Notes under the pieces: model-generated
What the model saw: only the letters and a program-made list of their open reading frames with translations
What the model was told of the DNA's origin: nothing
Databases searched by the model: none
Made by a program: the position numbers and the translations under genes
Part shown: one piece after another, positions 25,013 to 34,229 of the stretch
Layout of the letters: the number at the start of each line of letters is the position of its first letter
Numbering within the stretch: the first letter of the stretch is position 1
Assembly (NCBI GenBank): GCA_016783825.1
Contig: JADHVV010000006.1
Location: forward strand, 1-55,298
DNA length: 55,298 nucleotides
Reading direction: 5' to 3'
Source of the DNA: Candidatus Zhuqueibacterota bacterium
GTDB lineage: Bacteria > Zhuqueibacterota > Zhuqueibacteria > Thermofontimicrobiales > Thermofontimicrobiaceae

Positions 25013-26029
25013 TTATCCGCCCACCACCGCCTCTGCCATTGCCCGAATATTTTCCGCTGGAATGTTAGGAAGAATTGCCTCATGGCTGGGACTGATAATC
25101 AAATTTGGTTCCAACAGCTTTTTCAACCTGCGAACATCTTCTTTGACCTCAACAGGCGAAGCCGAAACGAGCAACACTTGTGTATCAACACCACCTAAAA
25201 AAGCAATTTTGCCTTTATAATTTTTAGCCAATGTTTCAGCATCCATATTTGCTGCTTTTGCTTGAAGCGGGTGTAAACAATCAACTTTCGCTTCAATCAA
25301 CCTGTCGATCACTTTGAATATTGCGCCGCATGAGTGTAGAATAACCTGGTAGCCATGGTCATGTCCCTGGTTTGTAAATTTACGAAACCAGGGCATAATA
25401 AATTCATCAAACTGGGCTGGACCGCAGATCAAATCCAATTGTGTTCCAAAGTCATTACCAAAGAAGAAACCATCAATTAAATCTCCGGCAGCTTCAAAAA
25501 ATCGCTCATTTGCTTCGTAATAAAATTCGCACACTTTATTTGTTACCGCGTGAACCACTTCGGGATGGGTGTACATTTTCACCATGTAACTTTCCATACC
25601 AAACAAATCCATTATGTTGTGATAAAAGCATGTCCAAAAACCACTGGATCGATAAAATTCCCCGGCGTTTTTTAGCGCTTCGATACAACTGTTAAAATTG
25701 AGGTAATCCGGGTTGGGCCAGGGAAAATTGTTTATCTTGTCAGGATCGTTACAATCAGCAAACGGGCCTGCCTGACCATGTTTTTCCCTATCCAGCCCGG
25801 CATCAAAAATACCGATTTCCCTGGGATCATTATACACGTCAGGGAAAAATTGCGGACAAATCCAGCGCATATCATCGTTGAGTTTCAAGCGGAGTTCTTC
25901 TTCTGTACTCGTGTTAAAATATTTGTGAATTATCGGCCAGGTTTCTTCATGCGGATTTCCCAGCCAAAAACCGCAACGGTCGGGTGCCTCAAGTGCTATT
26001 ATCTTTTTTATTCGTTCTCTGCTTGTCAT
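25013..26029 (-). CDS. Uroporphyrinogen decarboxylase-family protein (MtaA/methyltransferase-like)
   Basis: 338 residues of the URO-D superfamily TIM barrel: TSRERIKKIIALEAPDR at the start, ILHSCGAIFKVIDRLIEA, then LHPLQAKAANMDAETLAKNY and FLGGVDTQ. True HemE has a conserved RQAGRYLPEY near its N-terminus, which is missing, so heme synthesis is unlikely. The HSCG motif and phylogenetic style fit the corrinoid/MtaA-like or uncharacterised catabolic branch. It is the last gene of a minus-strand cluster with an oxidoreductase and a sugar isomerase, a context frequent in sugar or osmolyte degradation loci. Confidence 0.85.
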   Translation of the reverse strand: MTSRERIKKIIALEAPDRCGFWLGNPHEETWPIIHKYFNTSTEEELRLKLNDDMRWICPQFFPDVYNDPREIGIFDAGLDREKHGQAGPFADCNDPDKINNFPWPNPDYLNFNSCIEALKNAGEFYRSSGFWTCFYHNIMDLFGMESYMVKMYTHPEVVHAVTNKVCEFYYEANERFFEAAGDLIDGFFFGNDFGTQLDLICGPAQFDEFIMPWFRKFTNQGHDHGYQVILHSCGAIFKVIDRLIEAKVDCLHPLQAKAANMDAETLAKNYKGKIAFLGGVDTQVLLVSASPVEVKEDVRRLKKLLEPNLIISPSHEAILPNIPAENIRAMAEAVVGG

Positions 26030-26045
26030 TTTTGATATCCCATAG

Positions 26046-26074
26046 CTTTACTAAACCTTTAAGGTTTAGTAAAG
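26046..26074. repeat. 14-bp perfect palindrome
   Basis: CTTTACTAAACCTT, one base, AAGGTTTAGTAAAG, in the 53 bp between the 47-codon gene and the URO-D gene. It may set relative expression within the operon. The right-arm sequence also occurs singly near 15448. Confidence 0.7.
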
Positions 26075-26082
26075 ATTAGACT

Positions 26083-26226
26083 CTAATTGTTCATTAAAAA
26101 AATCACAAATATTATGATTAATAAAGAAAACCCAAAAATCAAAATCAACCACCTTCCCATGTACTTATTTTTCGCTGAATCCCCAATAAATTTTCCAACC
26201 AATTCCGCTAAAATGTCATCTAACAT
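26083..26226 (-). CDS. Small single-span membrane protein, 47 aa
   Basis: Begins MLDDILAELVGKFIGDSAKN, followed by a basic patch (KYMGRW) and a long hydrophobic segment (about 26-44) ending FLMNN. GAGAGGA precedes the ATG with good spacing. The start lies 5 bp after the stop of the Gfo/Idh/MocA gene, which argues for real translation in the same operon. I recognise no family. Confidence 0.62.
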   Translation of the reverse strand: MLDDILAELVGKFIGDSAKNKYMGRWLILIFGFSLLIIIFVIFLMNN

Positions 26227-26231
26227 GGATT

Positions 26232-27482
26232 TTAGTCCTCTCTAATTTTTGGCTTTTTCACCGGGAAAAAATTATAATCAACCAAATCAACCATTCTACC
26301 TTCAGTTGCCCAGGAAATTTTTCCTTCAGAAGGAAGCCTATTGTTTTCATAACAATCCATTAAAATTTTATCAAGCCCCGTTACCCACCATCTGTTATTT
26401 TTTTCATCCCGATTAATGATTGATTTTGGGAAGGTATTGATTTCCACTGTTGACTCCTGAATACCATTCACACAGACCGTATGTGCCCGTGCTGCCTCAA
26501 GACCACATAAAACAGGTTCAGGATTTGAACAAGCGTCCACAGCTCTAAATAATTTTAAAAATTGCGGACAATCATCCGGGGAACCGTAATATTTTTTATT
26601 TCCTTTATTATCAGTGGCTACAATTTCTTTGAACGCCCCACCAAAGCGAACAATGCCGTCTTCAAATTTAAACTCAAAAACAGGTCCCATTTTTTTCTTT
26701 GTAGCATGTGACGTATAAAAAAGTAATTCAACCTCATCATGTGCAAAAATTCGACAGGCAATAGTATCATAATTCTTTATTGGATTGGCGTGATAACATT
26801 CAGCGAGTAATTCCTTCGGGATGGCGCTACTTTCCGTTTCATCTCCCAATAGAAATAACATGTTAAACAAAAAATGGGCTGCCGCATTATTTGCCGGGCT
26901 GTCTAAAATCCAGCTGCCGGAGTCGTCTTTTATCCTGCCAGCCCAATTATTTCTATTGTAATACGAATCATCCCTGGGCCATAAAACAAGGGTTTTCAAA
27001 CGAATTGGTTTGCCAAATAATCCTTTTTTTATATCATTTTTTAAAGACTGTATTGCTTTTGAATAAAACCACTGGTAACCAATTGACACCCATTTTCCCG
27101 ACTCATTTTTCGCCCGGATCAGTTCATCAGTTTCCTGCACTGTGGCGCTGATTGGTTTTTCACATAAAACATTAGTTCCGTTCTTCAACGCGATAATACT
27201 TTGTGGCACGTGAAAATGAATCGGCGAAGAGATTACTGCCAGGTCGGCTGCTAAACCGTTTTCATAAAAATCTTTTATTTCCGAAAAAACAGGGATATCT
27301 AACTTTGCGATTCTATCATAAATTGGAGACTGTTTTACATAAGGATCAACAATCCCGGCGAGTTTTACTTTTCCCTTGGGAAATTCGTCCAACAAGGTTA
27401 AAAAATAATAAAAGCCGTATCCACCAATGCCCACCATTAATACCAATATTTCTTTGGGCGCTTTTTTAGTATTAAAAATCAT
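26232..27482 (-). CDS. Gfo/Idh/MocA-family oxidoreductase
   Basis: 416 residues. Rossmann motif VGIGGYG at about 17-23, NAD(P)-side acidic position in GIVDPY, and the family motif NVLCEKPIS. A C-terminal alpha/beta domain follows with WAGRIKDDSGSWILDSPANNAAAHFL, the usual substrate-side region. It would oxidise or reduce a sugar or cyclitol with NAD(P). It neighbours a TIM-barrel isomerase and a URO-D-like protein, suggesting sugar-derivative catabolism. Annotated start: the nearest GGGAGGG is about 20 bp upstream, so the start is not fully certain. Confidence 0.88.
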   Translation of the reverse strand: MIFNTKKAPKEILVLMVGIGGYGFYYFLTLLDEFPKGKVKLAGIVDPYVKQSPIYDRIAKLDIPVFSEIKDFYENGLAADLAVISSPIHFHVPQSIIALKNGTNVLCEKPISATVQETDELIRAKNESGKWVSIGYQWFYSKAIQSLKNDIKKGLFGKPIRLKTLVLWPRDDSYYNRNNWAGRIKDDSGSWILDSPANNAAAHFLFNMLFLLGDETESSAIPKELLAECYHANPIKNYDTIACRIFAHDEVELLFYTSHATKKKMGPVFEFKFEDGIVRFGGAFKEIVATDNKGNKKYYGSPDDCPQFLKLFRAVDACSNPEPVLCGLEAARAHTVCVNGIQESTVEINTFPKSIINRDEKNNRWWVTGLDKILMDCYENNRLPSEGKISWATEGRMVDLVDYNFFPVKKPKIRED

Positions 27483-27514
27483 TTTTTCTGGTATTAGATC
27501 CCTCCCTTAGTGGA

Positions 27515-28231
27515 TTATATCCTAACGTCTATTGATGAACTCCAGCGATCATAAAGACGTTTTAATGATTTTTCATAAGAAATTGAAATCCCATTATTCT
27601 CAAAATAGGCTTCTTCCACTGGATATAAAAAGCCAAGTAGGCGAGGCGACATAAAAGCTTCAAAAGCAAAAATGTCTTCAATATAACCATCTCTTTCGAG
27701 TAAATTAATGTATCTCCAAAATGACATTAAATTATGCAATGCTTTCCATTCTTCCGACTTTTCATCTTGATGTAATACAAATTGTCGAGCTCGCTTGTTA
27801 GGGAGTTTAACACCATTAGCCTTTATTTCTACCGTTTGAATATTTTTAAGAATGAGTGTTTCGTGTTCAGCAAAAATTTCTTTTAATATTTTCTTTAATA
27901 TTCTAATAAGCAAACTTTTCGTCAGCTTATCAAATTTACAGACTCTTTTGATCCGTTCAATATTTTTATCTCGAAAGTTATCATCAAGATTATCGTAGAA
28001 ATCATTTGTAAATTTAACATAGTCTGTTTCATTATGGTATAAATCCCAGACTGTCTGAGTTGAATTTAGCATTTCATCTTTGTGGTATTATTGATGAAGT
28101 GAAACGATTAATCCAATTGTATTACTTTGCCTTGCTGTGTCCGCTGTTTTTTTTGCAAGACTTATCGAAATTAGTGCGATCACTACTGTAATCGCACCCA
28201 AAAGAACTCCAGCTATCTCAATTGTTATCAT
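27515..28231 (-). pseudogene. Membrane-anchored hypothetical gene split by one in-frame TAA
   Basis: A 47-codon frame (ATG at 28229-28231, one membrane segment near residues 8-27, ending LIVSLHQ) stops at TAA (28088-28090). The same frame continues without another stop through YHKDE into a 185-residue frame starting at 28070-28072 (MLNSTQTVWDLY). Read through, the junction LHQ-stop-YHKDEMLNS makes one protein of about 238 residues: a short membrane anchor followed by a helical cytoplasmic domain, like DUF4760-type proteins. One A-to-T change at a Lys codon would explain the stop. Alternatives are two separate genes, a sequencing error, or readthrough. Confidence 0.7.
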
Positions 28232-28276
28232 AAGTTTAAAATTCCAATTAAATGAATGATTGATTTAGCCATAAAA

Positions 28277-29281
28277 TTATTCCACTGTTTTCAATAATAG
28301 TCTTAGTGCGATGATGTCCCGAATTACACGCTCTTCACAAACCTTTGCCCATCCTTTTCTGTTTATAACCTGGCTTTCACCAAAATCTATTTTTTCTTTA
28401 GATTTAAAAGCCAGGTCGATGAGGCATGCAAATTCTCCACTTGACAGGTCAGGAAACTCTGATAAAAATTGGGGATCAAATATAGGCAGGGAAAAATATC
28501 CGCCATGATCTTCAATGGAAAGATGAACTTCCCGGGGAAGTGTTGCCAATCCCTTGATAATTTCTCTAAAATTTACTATGCCTTTCCCAATCTCCGTCAC
28601 AAAGCTGGTCATACCTTTTTTTTCGAGAAGTATGCCGCCATCTTTGATGTGAGTGGAGACCACCCAAGGCAAAATCCTTTCGGTTGCCCGGACAGGATTT
28701 TCCATCATAGTAAGCAAATTCATTGTGTCAAGGCAGATGCCAAGATATTCGCCTGGTTCTGTTTCACAGTATTCAAAAATTTTTAACAGTTCAAAAGTTG
28801 TGAATTCAAAATGAGTTTCAATCGCCAAAATAACATTAAAATCCATTAGCATCTGGCGTTGGGCTTTCAGCGCTTTTGCCATTTCCATCAAAAGCGTTTC
28901 AGTTTTCGGACTGTTGTTGTCCCATCTCATTAGACCTCCGGAACATGAACGTACAACCCGTACGCCCAACGTCTCCGCTTGCTGGGCAACTTTTTTGTTG
29001 AGTCCGAAAATATCTTTCTTTTCCCAGGTACTCATATCTCGTGGAATATGTTGCGCACCTCCCCATTCAAGATAGAGATTGTTGCATTCGGCAAACGAAC
29101 GAAGGTCTTTCAAATATTGCTCATCAATTTGATCCTGATTTCCTTCTTCTATCCCTGAGAACGACACACCTTCAACATTATGTTTTTTCACCCATTGCAG
29201 GACTTCCATTGGATTTAATTGAAGGGGAGAAAGACAATAATTGTCTAACCCTATCTTAAATTTTCTTTGGGATTTTTTCAA
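28277..29281 (-). CDS. Xylose-isomerase-like TIM-barrel protein (sugar phosphate isomerase/epimerase)
   Basis: 334 residues, AP-endonuclease-2/xylose-isomerase-like barrel. Metal-ligand candidates lie in LAIETHFE, ICLDTMNLL, VVSTHIKD and LSIEDHGGY. It would isomerise or epimerise a keto-sugar or cyclitol intermediate. The start is TTG at 29279-29281 with GAGGAG seven bases upstream; an ATG slightly upstream is out of frame. Heads the minus-strand catabolic cluster. Confidence 0.85.
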   Translation of the reverse strand: MKKSQRKFKIGLDNYCLSPLQLNPMEVLQWVKKHNVEGVSFSGIEEGNQDQIDEQYLKDLRSFAECNNLYLEWGGAQHIPRDMSTWEKKDIFGLNKKVAQQAETLGVRVVRSCSGGLMRWDNNSPKTETLLMEMAKALKAQRQMLMDFNVILAIETHFEFTTFELLKIFEYCETEPGEYLGICLDTMNLLTMMENPVRATERILPWVVSTHIKDGGILLEKKGMTSFVTEIGKGIVNFREIIKGLATLPREVHLSIEDHGGYFSLPIFDPQFLSEFPDLSSGEFACLIDLAFKSKEKIDFGESQVINRKGWAKVCEERVIRDIIALRLLLKTVE

Positions 29282-29448
29282 AATTCATCTCCTCTTATTT
29301 TAGTTCCAAGACTGGGAAATAATTGCACAGTCAGTAAAAAATATAATGAAAAAATTACAATCAATAAGGAGCGATGGAGTTTTTAATCTTCCACCGGTTA
29401 GCGGACAATCCAACACACCATTTTTTTCACTTTTTGGTTTCGATTTGT

Positions 29449-30732
29449 TTAGGTAAGGTTTTTTAATTCTTTTAAAATTCTTTCAACATCATCTTCATTA
29501 TTATAAATATGAAATGAAACCCTGATCCCATTCAAATTTGCCTCAGGAACAATTCGAATACGAATATTTTTCTCCTTCGAAAGAAATAATCCGATTTTCC
29601 GAAAATGCATATCCTTTATTCTGAAAGATATGATGGAAGTACGATATTTTTTTTCTGTAGGGGAAAAAATTTCAACATTTGGAATTTCTTTAAGCCCGGA
29701 AAGAAATTTTTCAGCTAACTCTCTATTATGCGCGTAAATTCTCTCAAGCCCAATCGTTTTAATAAATTCTACAGCTCTTTGCAGTCCAAAAAATAGCGTA
29801 TCATTTTGCGTACCATACTCATATCGTTGGGCGGTTGGCTGAAACTTCAACTCTTTTTTAAGGATATCATAACTATCATCCGAATATGCCCCGACAGTAA
29901 CAGGTTTTAACGTATCCAATAGCTTTTCCTTTACATAGAGAACTCCGGTTCGCTTGGGGCCTAGAATCCATTTATGCCCGCTAAACGTGTAAAAATCAAT
30001 ATTACTATCGGTAATGTCCAGGGGCATGGCGCCGACTGCCTGTGCGCCATCAACAGCAAACCAAATCCGTTTATCTTTGGCAAGCTGCCCTATTTCCTTC
30101 ATTGGAAAAAGCTGCCCTGTTGTGCAGGTAATGTGGCTTACAAAAATTAATTTCGTCCGTTTTGTAATTAAACTCTCGATTCGATTTACATTGTTCAATC
30201 CTTCCATTAAATCAGGATTAAATGTCTTGATCCTGATTCCATCCCTCTGTAACCGGTTTAATAATGGAATATTCAAAGCAGCATGTTCATGCAAAGAGGT
30301 AATAACTTCATCATTTTTTCTCAACGGCAAACCATTAATAATGATATTTATGCCTTCGGTCGCAGAACTCACCAACGCTAATTCTTCTTTTTTGCATTCG
30401 GGGCTCAATAAACCGGTACACTGTTCTTTAATTGAATTCCAACTATTTTCATGATGTCCCGCTCGCGGTTGAATTTGAGCTTTATTCATTCGATTATTTA
30501 TTTCATTCATAACCAATGCGGGAACAGCGCCAATCCCCCCTGTATTCAGATAGACATAATCCTTTGGAAAATTAAATTGCTGTTTCACAATTTTCCAAAG
30601 AGCGACGTCGTCTGGAGCAGTTATTATTTGTTCATAAAAAGGTCGATTCGGCGCTGAAGATAATTTTGTATTTAATAAAAAAGTTCCCCCAAATAAGGCG
30701 CCGATAGAATTAATAAAATTTCTTCTTTTCAT
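29449..30732 (-). CDS. Exported class V aminotransferase/cysteine-desulfurase-like protein
   Basis: 427 residues. The N-terminus MKRRNFINSIGALFGGTFLL is Tat-like (twin arginine plus hydrophobic stretch), unusual for a PLP enzyme. The fold-type I core follows: VYLNTGGIGAVP, SSATEGINIII, HEHAALNIP, FVSHITCTTGQLFP, AVDGAQAVGAMPLDI, and the PLP lysine in FSGHKWILGPKRTG. Close in pattern to isopenicillin-N-epimerase-like enzymes. Substrate unknown. It is separated from the neighbouring minus-strand genes by repeat-bearing gaps. Confidence 0.88.
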   Translation of the reverse strand: MKRRNFINSIGALFGGTFLLNTKLSSAPNRPFYEQIITAPDDVALWKIVKQQFNFPKDYVYLNTGGIGAVPALVMNEINNRMNKAQIQPRAGHHENSWNSIKEQCTGLLSPECKKEELALVSSATEGINIIINGLPLRKNDEVITSLHEHAALNIPLLNRLQRDGIRIKTFNPDLMEGLNNVNRIESLITKRTKLIFVSHITCTTGQLFPMKEIGQLAKDKRIWFAVDGAQAVGAMPLDITDSNIDFYTFSGHKWILGPKRTGVLYVKEKLLDTLKPVTVGAYSDDSYDILKKELKFQPTAQRYEYGTQNDTLFFGLQRAVEFIKTIGLERIYAHNRELAEKFLSGLKEIPNVEIFSPTEKKYRTSIISFRIKDMHFRKIGLFLSKEKNIRIRIVPEANLNGIRVSFHIYNNEDDVERILKELKNLT

Positions 30733-30853
30733 TGTTTATTCTTTCTTTTATTTTATTGTTCTATTGTACCTATTCAGCTAAACTAATATCCATGCAAAAT
30801 TAATATCTCCCATAGAATTGGAATCTTCGGCTGATTTTTATTATAGATCGAAG

Positions 30854-30961
30854 ATGCGCCGTTTTTTCTGGCGCATTGATCCACCCAACAAAACGGCGGA
30901 CAGGTTCGCCGAAGGAGAACTGCCACAGAAAGAAGGTCTTTATTCATTTCTGTGGGAGTTC
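30854..30961. repeat. Three adjacent hairpin elements
   Basis: ATGCGCC/GGCGCAT (30854-30876) is followed by the 38-bp E2 element (30878-30915, reverse orientation, 36 of 38 bases shared with 38192-38229). A hairpin GAACT-CCACAGAAA/TTTCTGTGG-AGTTC (30917-30961) follows, and TTTCTGTGGGAG is repeated once more just after it. The rest of the 30733-31193 gap shows no gene. Confidence 0.7.
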
Positions 30962-31193
30962 GTTTCTGTGGGAGAAAAATTGTATCTGAATAGTTACGTT
31001 GTATTTTCAAATTTACAATTATATATTATAACAAGTTGAAATACAAAAAACAAGTAAAAACTAAATAAATTGGTATTCAAAAAAAAAATGTGAGGTGAAG
31101 GTTTTACGGTGATGAAAGAAATGAGTAATATGACCGGCAGATATGTAAAATATTCTCACTATGTATAAATATTACTTGTGAGATCAAAATGAT

Positions 31194-31925
31194 TTATCCT
31201 GCATCCTTAAAGTATCCGCTATAAAGATATTTCAAATTTTCCAGTTCATCTTCAATTGACCAGGGCAATCCTTTTGCAAATGCATCGAGAGATATGATAG
31301 CATTGGCAAACGCATCTTTGGCAATTACCGGTCGCAGCCTGTTTACAATACCGCTGTTTACTTGTTGAATTTCAAGGTAAAATGCTTTTAATTTTTCTAA
31401 TCCAAAATCTGCGGATTTCCCTTGTTTCATAGAAAAATACTGTCCTAACAAATAAGTACTAACTGACCGAAAAACAGTTTCTTGCAAAGATGCAAAAGGA
31501 AGGTGAAAGCGAACCATGGGCTTTAAAACTTCCATCCTCGGGCATCCGCTTGTCACCATATAAATTCCAATGAGAGAGCCCAAACCCCTTTGTACTGTTG
31601 TTTTCTGGTAATACGTCCGCTCCGTGGATTCAATTTTAACATCTGTTTCATTGTACGATTCAAGAGAAGTGAAATAATCAAACAGGTCAATAAAATTAAC
31701 GGCAATCGGGCAATATTCATGAATATTTACATCCAACGGACAGTTTTCACATTGATAAAAACTCAGTTTTGTCCAGGATGGGCATGAATTCTTTTTTTCG
31801 GAAGGTATATGATCGAGGGTTAATGCATTTAGTTTTATTGTAATAATTTTTTCTTTTCTGTTTTTAAAAGAAAATTTATATTTAAAAACAATAATATTTT
31901 CAGTTAATCCATTTTCCTCACACAT
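31194..31925 (-). CDS. DUF6901-like cysteine-containing protein
   Basis: 243 residues, no signal peptide. The cysteine-rich stretch QCENCPLDVNIHEYCPIAVN near residues 58-77, then QRGLGSLIGIYMVTSGCP, LKPMVRFHLPFAS and SVSTYLLGQYF, fit the DUF6901 family as I remember it, a protein family of unknown function often found beside PilZ or signalling genes. No catalytic activity is known. It stands alone between two 400-bp gaps. Confidence 0.65.
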   Translation of the reverse strand: MCEENGLTENIIVFKYKFSFKNRKEKIITIKLNALTLDHIPSEKKNSCPSWTKLSFYQCENCPLDVNIHEYCPIAVNFIDLFDYFTSLESYNETDVKIESTERTYYQKTTVQRGLGSLIGIYMVTSGCPRMEVLKPMVRFHLPFASLQETVFRSVSTYLLGQYFSMKQGKSADFGLEKLKAFYLEIQQVNSGIVNRLRPVIAKDAFANAIISLDAFAKGLPWSIEDELENLKYLYSGYFKDAG

Positions 31926-32333
31926 CTAACTCACCCTTTGCAAAATAAATTTACCCATCTAAACGACTAATCCTTTATAGTCCACAAAAATGGATTTTCA
32001 ATATGGCTGATTTTTGAAAAGCAAATTTTATACCGCATCAGTATAATTTAAGTTATTAAAATGGCAAAATTTCTATTAGCTATGAACAGTTCCCCTTTAT
32101 TTAGTCTGCATTATTACAAACAAATCGAAAATACAGTTGTGAATCGGTAAAGATGTTTTATATTATTTGCCTGTATTTTTCATTAGTATAAAACATATAA
32201 TGACACAATTATCGCTTCACAACGGACAACTGTTTCTTAATTCTACATTTTCTTGATTTAGTATTGACTTTGTGGATATATTTTATTAAATTTTTTGAAA
32301 TTTGAACTACAGTCAAATAAAAAGGATTAAAAA
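31926..32333. other. Intergenic region without a recognisable gene
   Basis: 408 AT-rich bases between divergent genes. TTGACT at 32264-32269 with a loosely matching AT-rich -10 region about 17 bp later could be the promoter of the amidohydrolase gene. I see no repeats or RNA structure here. Confidence 0.4.
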
Positions 32334-34013
32334 ATGAAAACTCCACTTAAAATAGTCTCATTAAATTTCTTTGTACTATTTTCAATTTTGTTTTTATTCA
32401 CTTGTGGTAAAAAGGAAATTTCTATGAATAAAAATAAACTGGTAATCAAAAATAGCAAAATCTGGACTAGCAATAGCGAGTACCCGTGGGCAGAAGCGCT
32501 TGCAATTAATAAAGACAAGATAATTGCTGTTGGAACAAATGAGGAGATCAGCAATTTAATTGACCAGGATACTCATGTTTTCGATGGCGACGGCAAATTC
32601 GTTGCACCGGGTTTCATCGATTCTCACGTCCATTTTCTTACCGGCGGATTTCACCTGGCTTCTGTTCAATTGCGAGATGCACAAACACCTGGGGAATTCA
32701 TTCAAAGAATCAAAGATTTCGCTGAAACAATTGAACCCGGCACCTGGATAACTGGCGGTGACTGGGATCATAGCAACTGGGGCGGAGAAATGCCCACTTG
32801 TGAATGGATTGATTCGGTAACACAAAAAAATCCCGTTTGGGTGAATCGCCTCGATGGACACATGTCATTGGCAAACAGCCTGGCAATGAAAAGCGCTAAC
32901 GTTACAAAAGATATTCAAGATATAAAAGGCGGAACAATTGTTCGCGGAACTGATGAATTTCCAACAGGGATTTTTAAAGATAATGCAATGACCATTATTG
33001 ATGAAGTTGTAACAGAACCTTCGGATCAAATGAAGGAGCGCGCTTTGGAAGCAGCGATGAAATATGTTGCGCAGCAGGGTGTGACATCTGTACATCACAT
33101 GGGAACATGGGATGATCTTGCCGTATTCGAGCGGGCAAAAAAAAAGAGAATATTAAAAACCAGGATCAGCGCTGCTGTTCCTCTGTCAACATGGGAAAAG
33201 CTGAAAACGAAAATTGAGGATGAAGGCGCCGGGGATTTTTGGCTGCGAATTGGCGGCTTAAAAGGATTTGCCGATGGTTCGCTCGGTTCTCATACTGCCG
33301 CTTTTTTTGAAACTTTCACCGATGCGCCGGGTAATACTGGATTATTGGTAAATTATGAGGATGATCTTCTTCAATGGATCAATGATGGCGATAAAGCCGG
33401 ATTGCAGGTCATCGTTCATGCAATTGGTGACCGGGCAAATAATATCATACTTAATTTGTACGAGCAAGTCATCCGGGAAAACGGGGAACGTGACAGGCGT
33501 TTCAGGATTGAACATGCGCAGCACCTCTCCCCTACTGATATTCCCCGGTTTCAAGAGCTCAATGTAATTGCCAGTATGCAGCCCTACCACGCAATTGATG
33601 ACGGTCGCTGGGCAGAATCGGTTATTGGTTCGGAACGAATTAAAACCACTTATGCTTTCCGAACGTTATTAGATACAGGCGCAAAACTTTCTTTTGGCAG
33701 CGATTGGTACGTAGCGCCGCCAACCCCGCTTGAAGGAATTTATGCCGCAGTTACCCGACGAACACTTGATGATAAGAATCCGGACGGTTGGGTACCTGAA
33801 CAAAAAATCACTGTTGAAGAGGCTTTGCGCGCGTACACAATTGACGCTGCTTTCGCTTCATTTGAAGAGGATCATAAAGGTTCACTCGAACCAGGTAAAT
33901 TAGCCGATTTTGTAATTTTGGATCGGGACATCACACAAATTCCGCCTGAAGAGATTAGAAATGTGAAAGTTTTAAAAACGATTGTTGGTGGAGAGGTTGT
34001 GTTTCAGCTGTAA
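32334..34013 (+). CDS. Amidohydrolase-family lipoprotein (YtcJ-like)
   Basis: 559 residues. Signal peptide with lipobox LFTC, giving lipidated Cys24. Metal-dependent amidohydrolase core: GFIDSHVHFL (HxH), the long YtcJ-type insertion with ITGGDWDHSNWGG and NRLDGHMSLANS, VIHAIGDRANN, RIEHAQHLSP and SFGSDWYVAPP (catalytic Asp). C-terminal GSLEPGKLADFVILD closes the beta-sandwich. Hydrolyses an amide- or imide-type substrate, probably outside the cytoplasm; substrate unknown. Confidence 0.9.
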   Translation: MKTPLKIVSLNFFVLFSILFLFTCGKKEISMNKNKLVIKNSKIWTSNSEYPWAEALAINKDKIIAVGTNEEISNLIDQDTHVFDGDGKFVAPGFIDSHVHFLTGGFHLASVQLRDAQTPGEFIQRIKDFAETIEPGTWITGGDWDHSNWGGEMPTCEWIDSVTQKNPVWVNRLDGHMSLANSLAMKSANVTKDIQDIKGGTIVRGTDEFPTGIFKDNAMTIIDEVVTEPSDQMKERALEAAMKYVAQQGVTSVHHMGTWDDLAVFERAKKKRILKTRISAAVPLSTWEKLKTKIEDEGAGDFWLRIGGLKGFADGSLGSHTAAFFETFTDAPGNTGLLVNYEDDLLQWINDGDKAGLQVIVHAIGDRANNIILNLYEQVIRENGERDRRFRIEHAQHLSPTDIPRFQELNVIASMQPYHAIDDGRWAESVIGSERIKTTYAFRTLLDTGAKLSFGSDWYVAPPTPLEGIYAAVTRRTLDDKNPDGWVPEQKITVEEALRAYTIDAAFASFEEDHKGSLEPGKLADFVILDRDITQIPPEEIRNVKVLKTIVGGEVVFQL

Positions 34014-34032
34014 TCCCGTACTCTTTAGAATA

Positions 34033-34150
34033 AAGTGGCAATTGTGAAGCAGTGATATGACGATTGTAATATTAAGACTGCCACTGCCTGTACAGTTACA
34101 CTATCTTTAGTAAGGAAATACAGACTGTGCTTCTGCCACTGCAACTTTCA
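34033..34150. repeat. H1 palindromic repeat with nested element
   Basis: AGTGGCAATTG on the left and CTTCTGCCACTGCAACTT on the right, interrupted by E1 (34087-34129) between GACTGCCACTG and CTTCTGCC. Located about 20 bp after the amidohydrolase stop. Confidence 0.75.
34087..34129 (+). repeat. Nested mini-element E1, copy 5 (43 bp)
   Basis: Begins CCTGTACAGTTAC and ends ATACAGACTGTG, with pair CAGT/ACTG. Same insertion point in H1 as copies 1, 2 and 4, but its interior matches copies 3a/3b/6 better. Confidence 0.8.
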
Positions 34151-34229
34151 GCTTTGTCGTGCAATTGGTAACTGTAAATATTTATTCTTTAAAAAAACTT
34201 TCTTTTAAAAATTTAAAATAGAGGTAATC

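Noticed and set aside
25013-26029. HemE (heme synthesis uroporphyrinogen decarboxylase)
   Set aside because: The conserved N-terminal RQAGRY motif is absent and no heme genes are nearby; assigned to the broader URO-D family.
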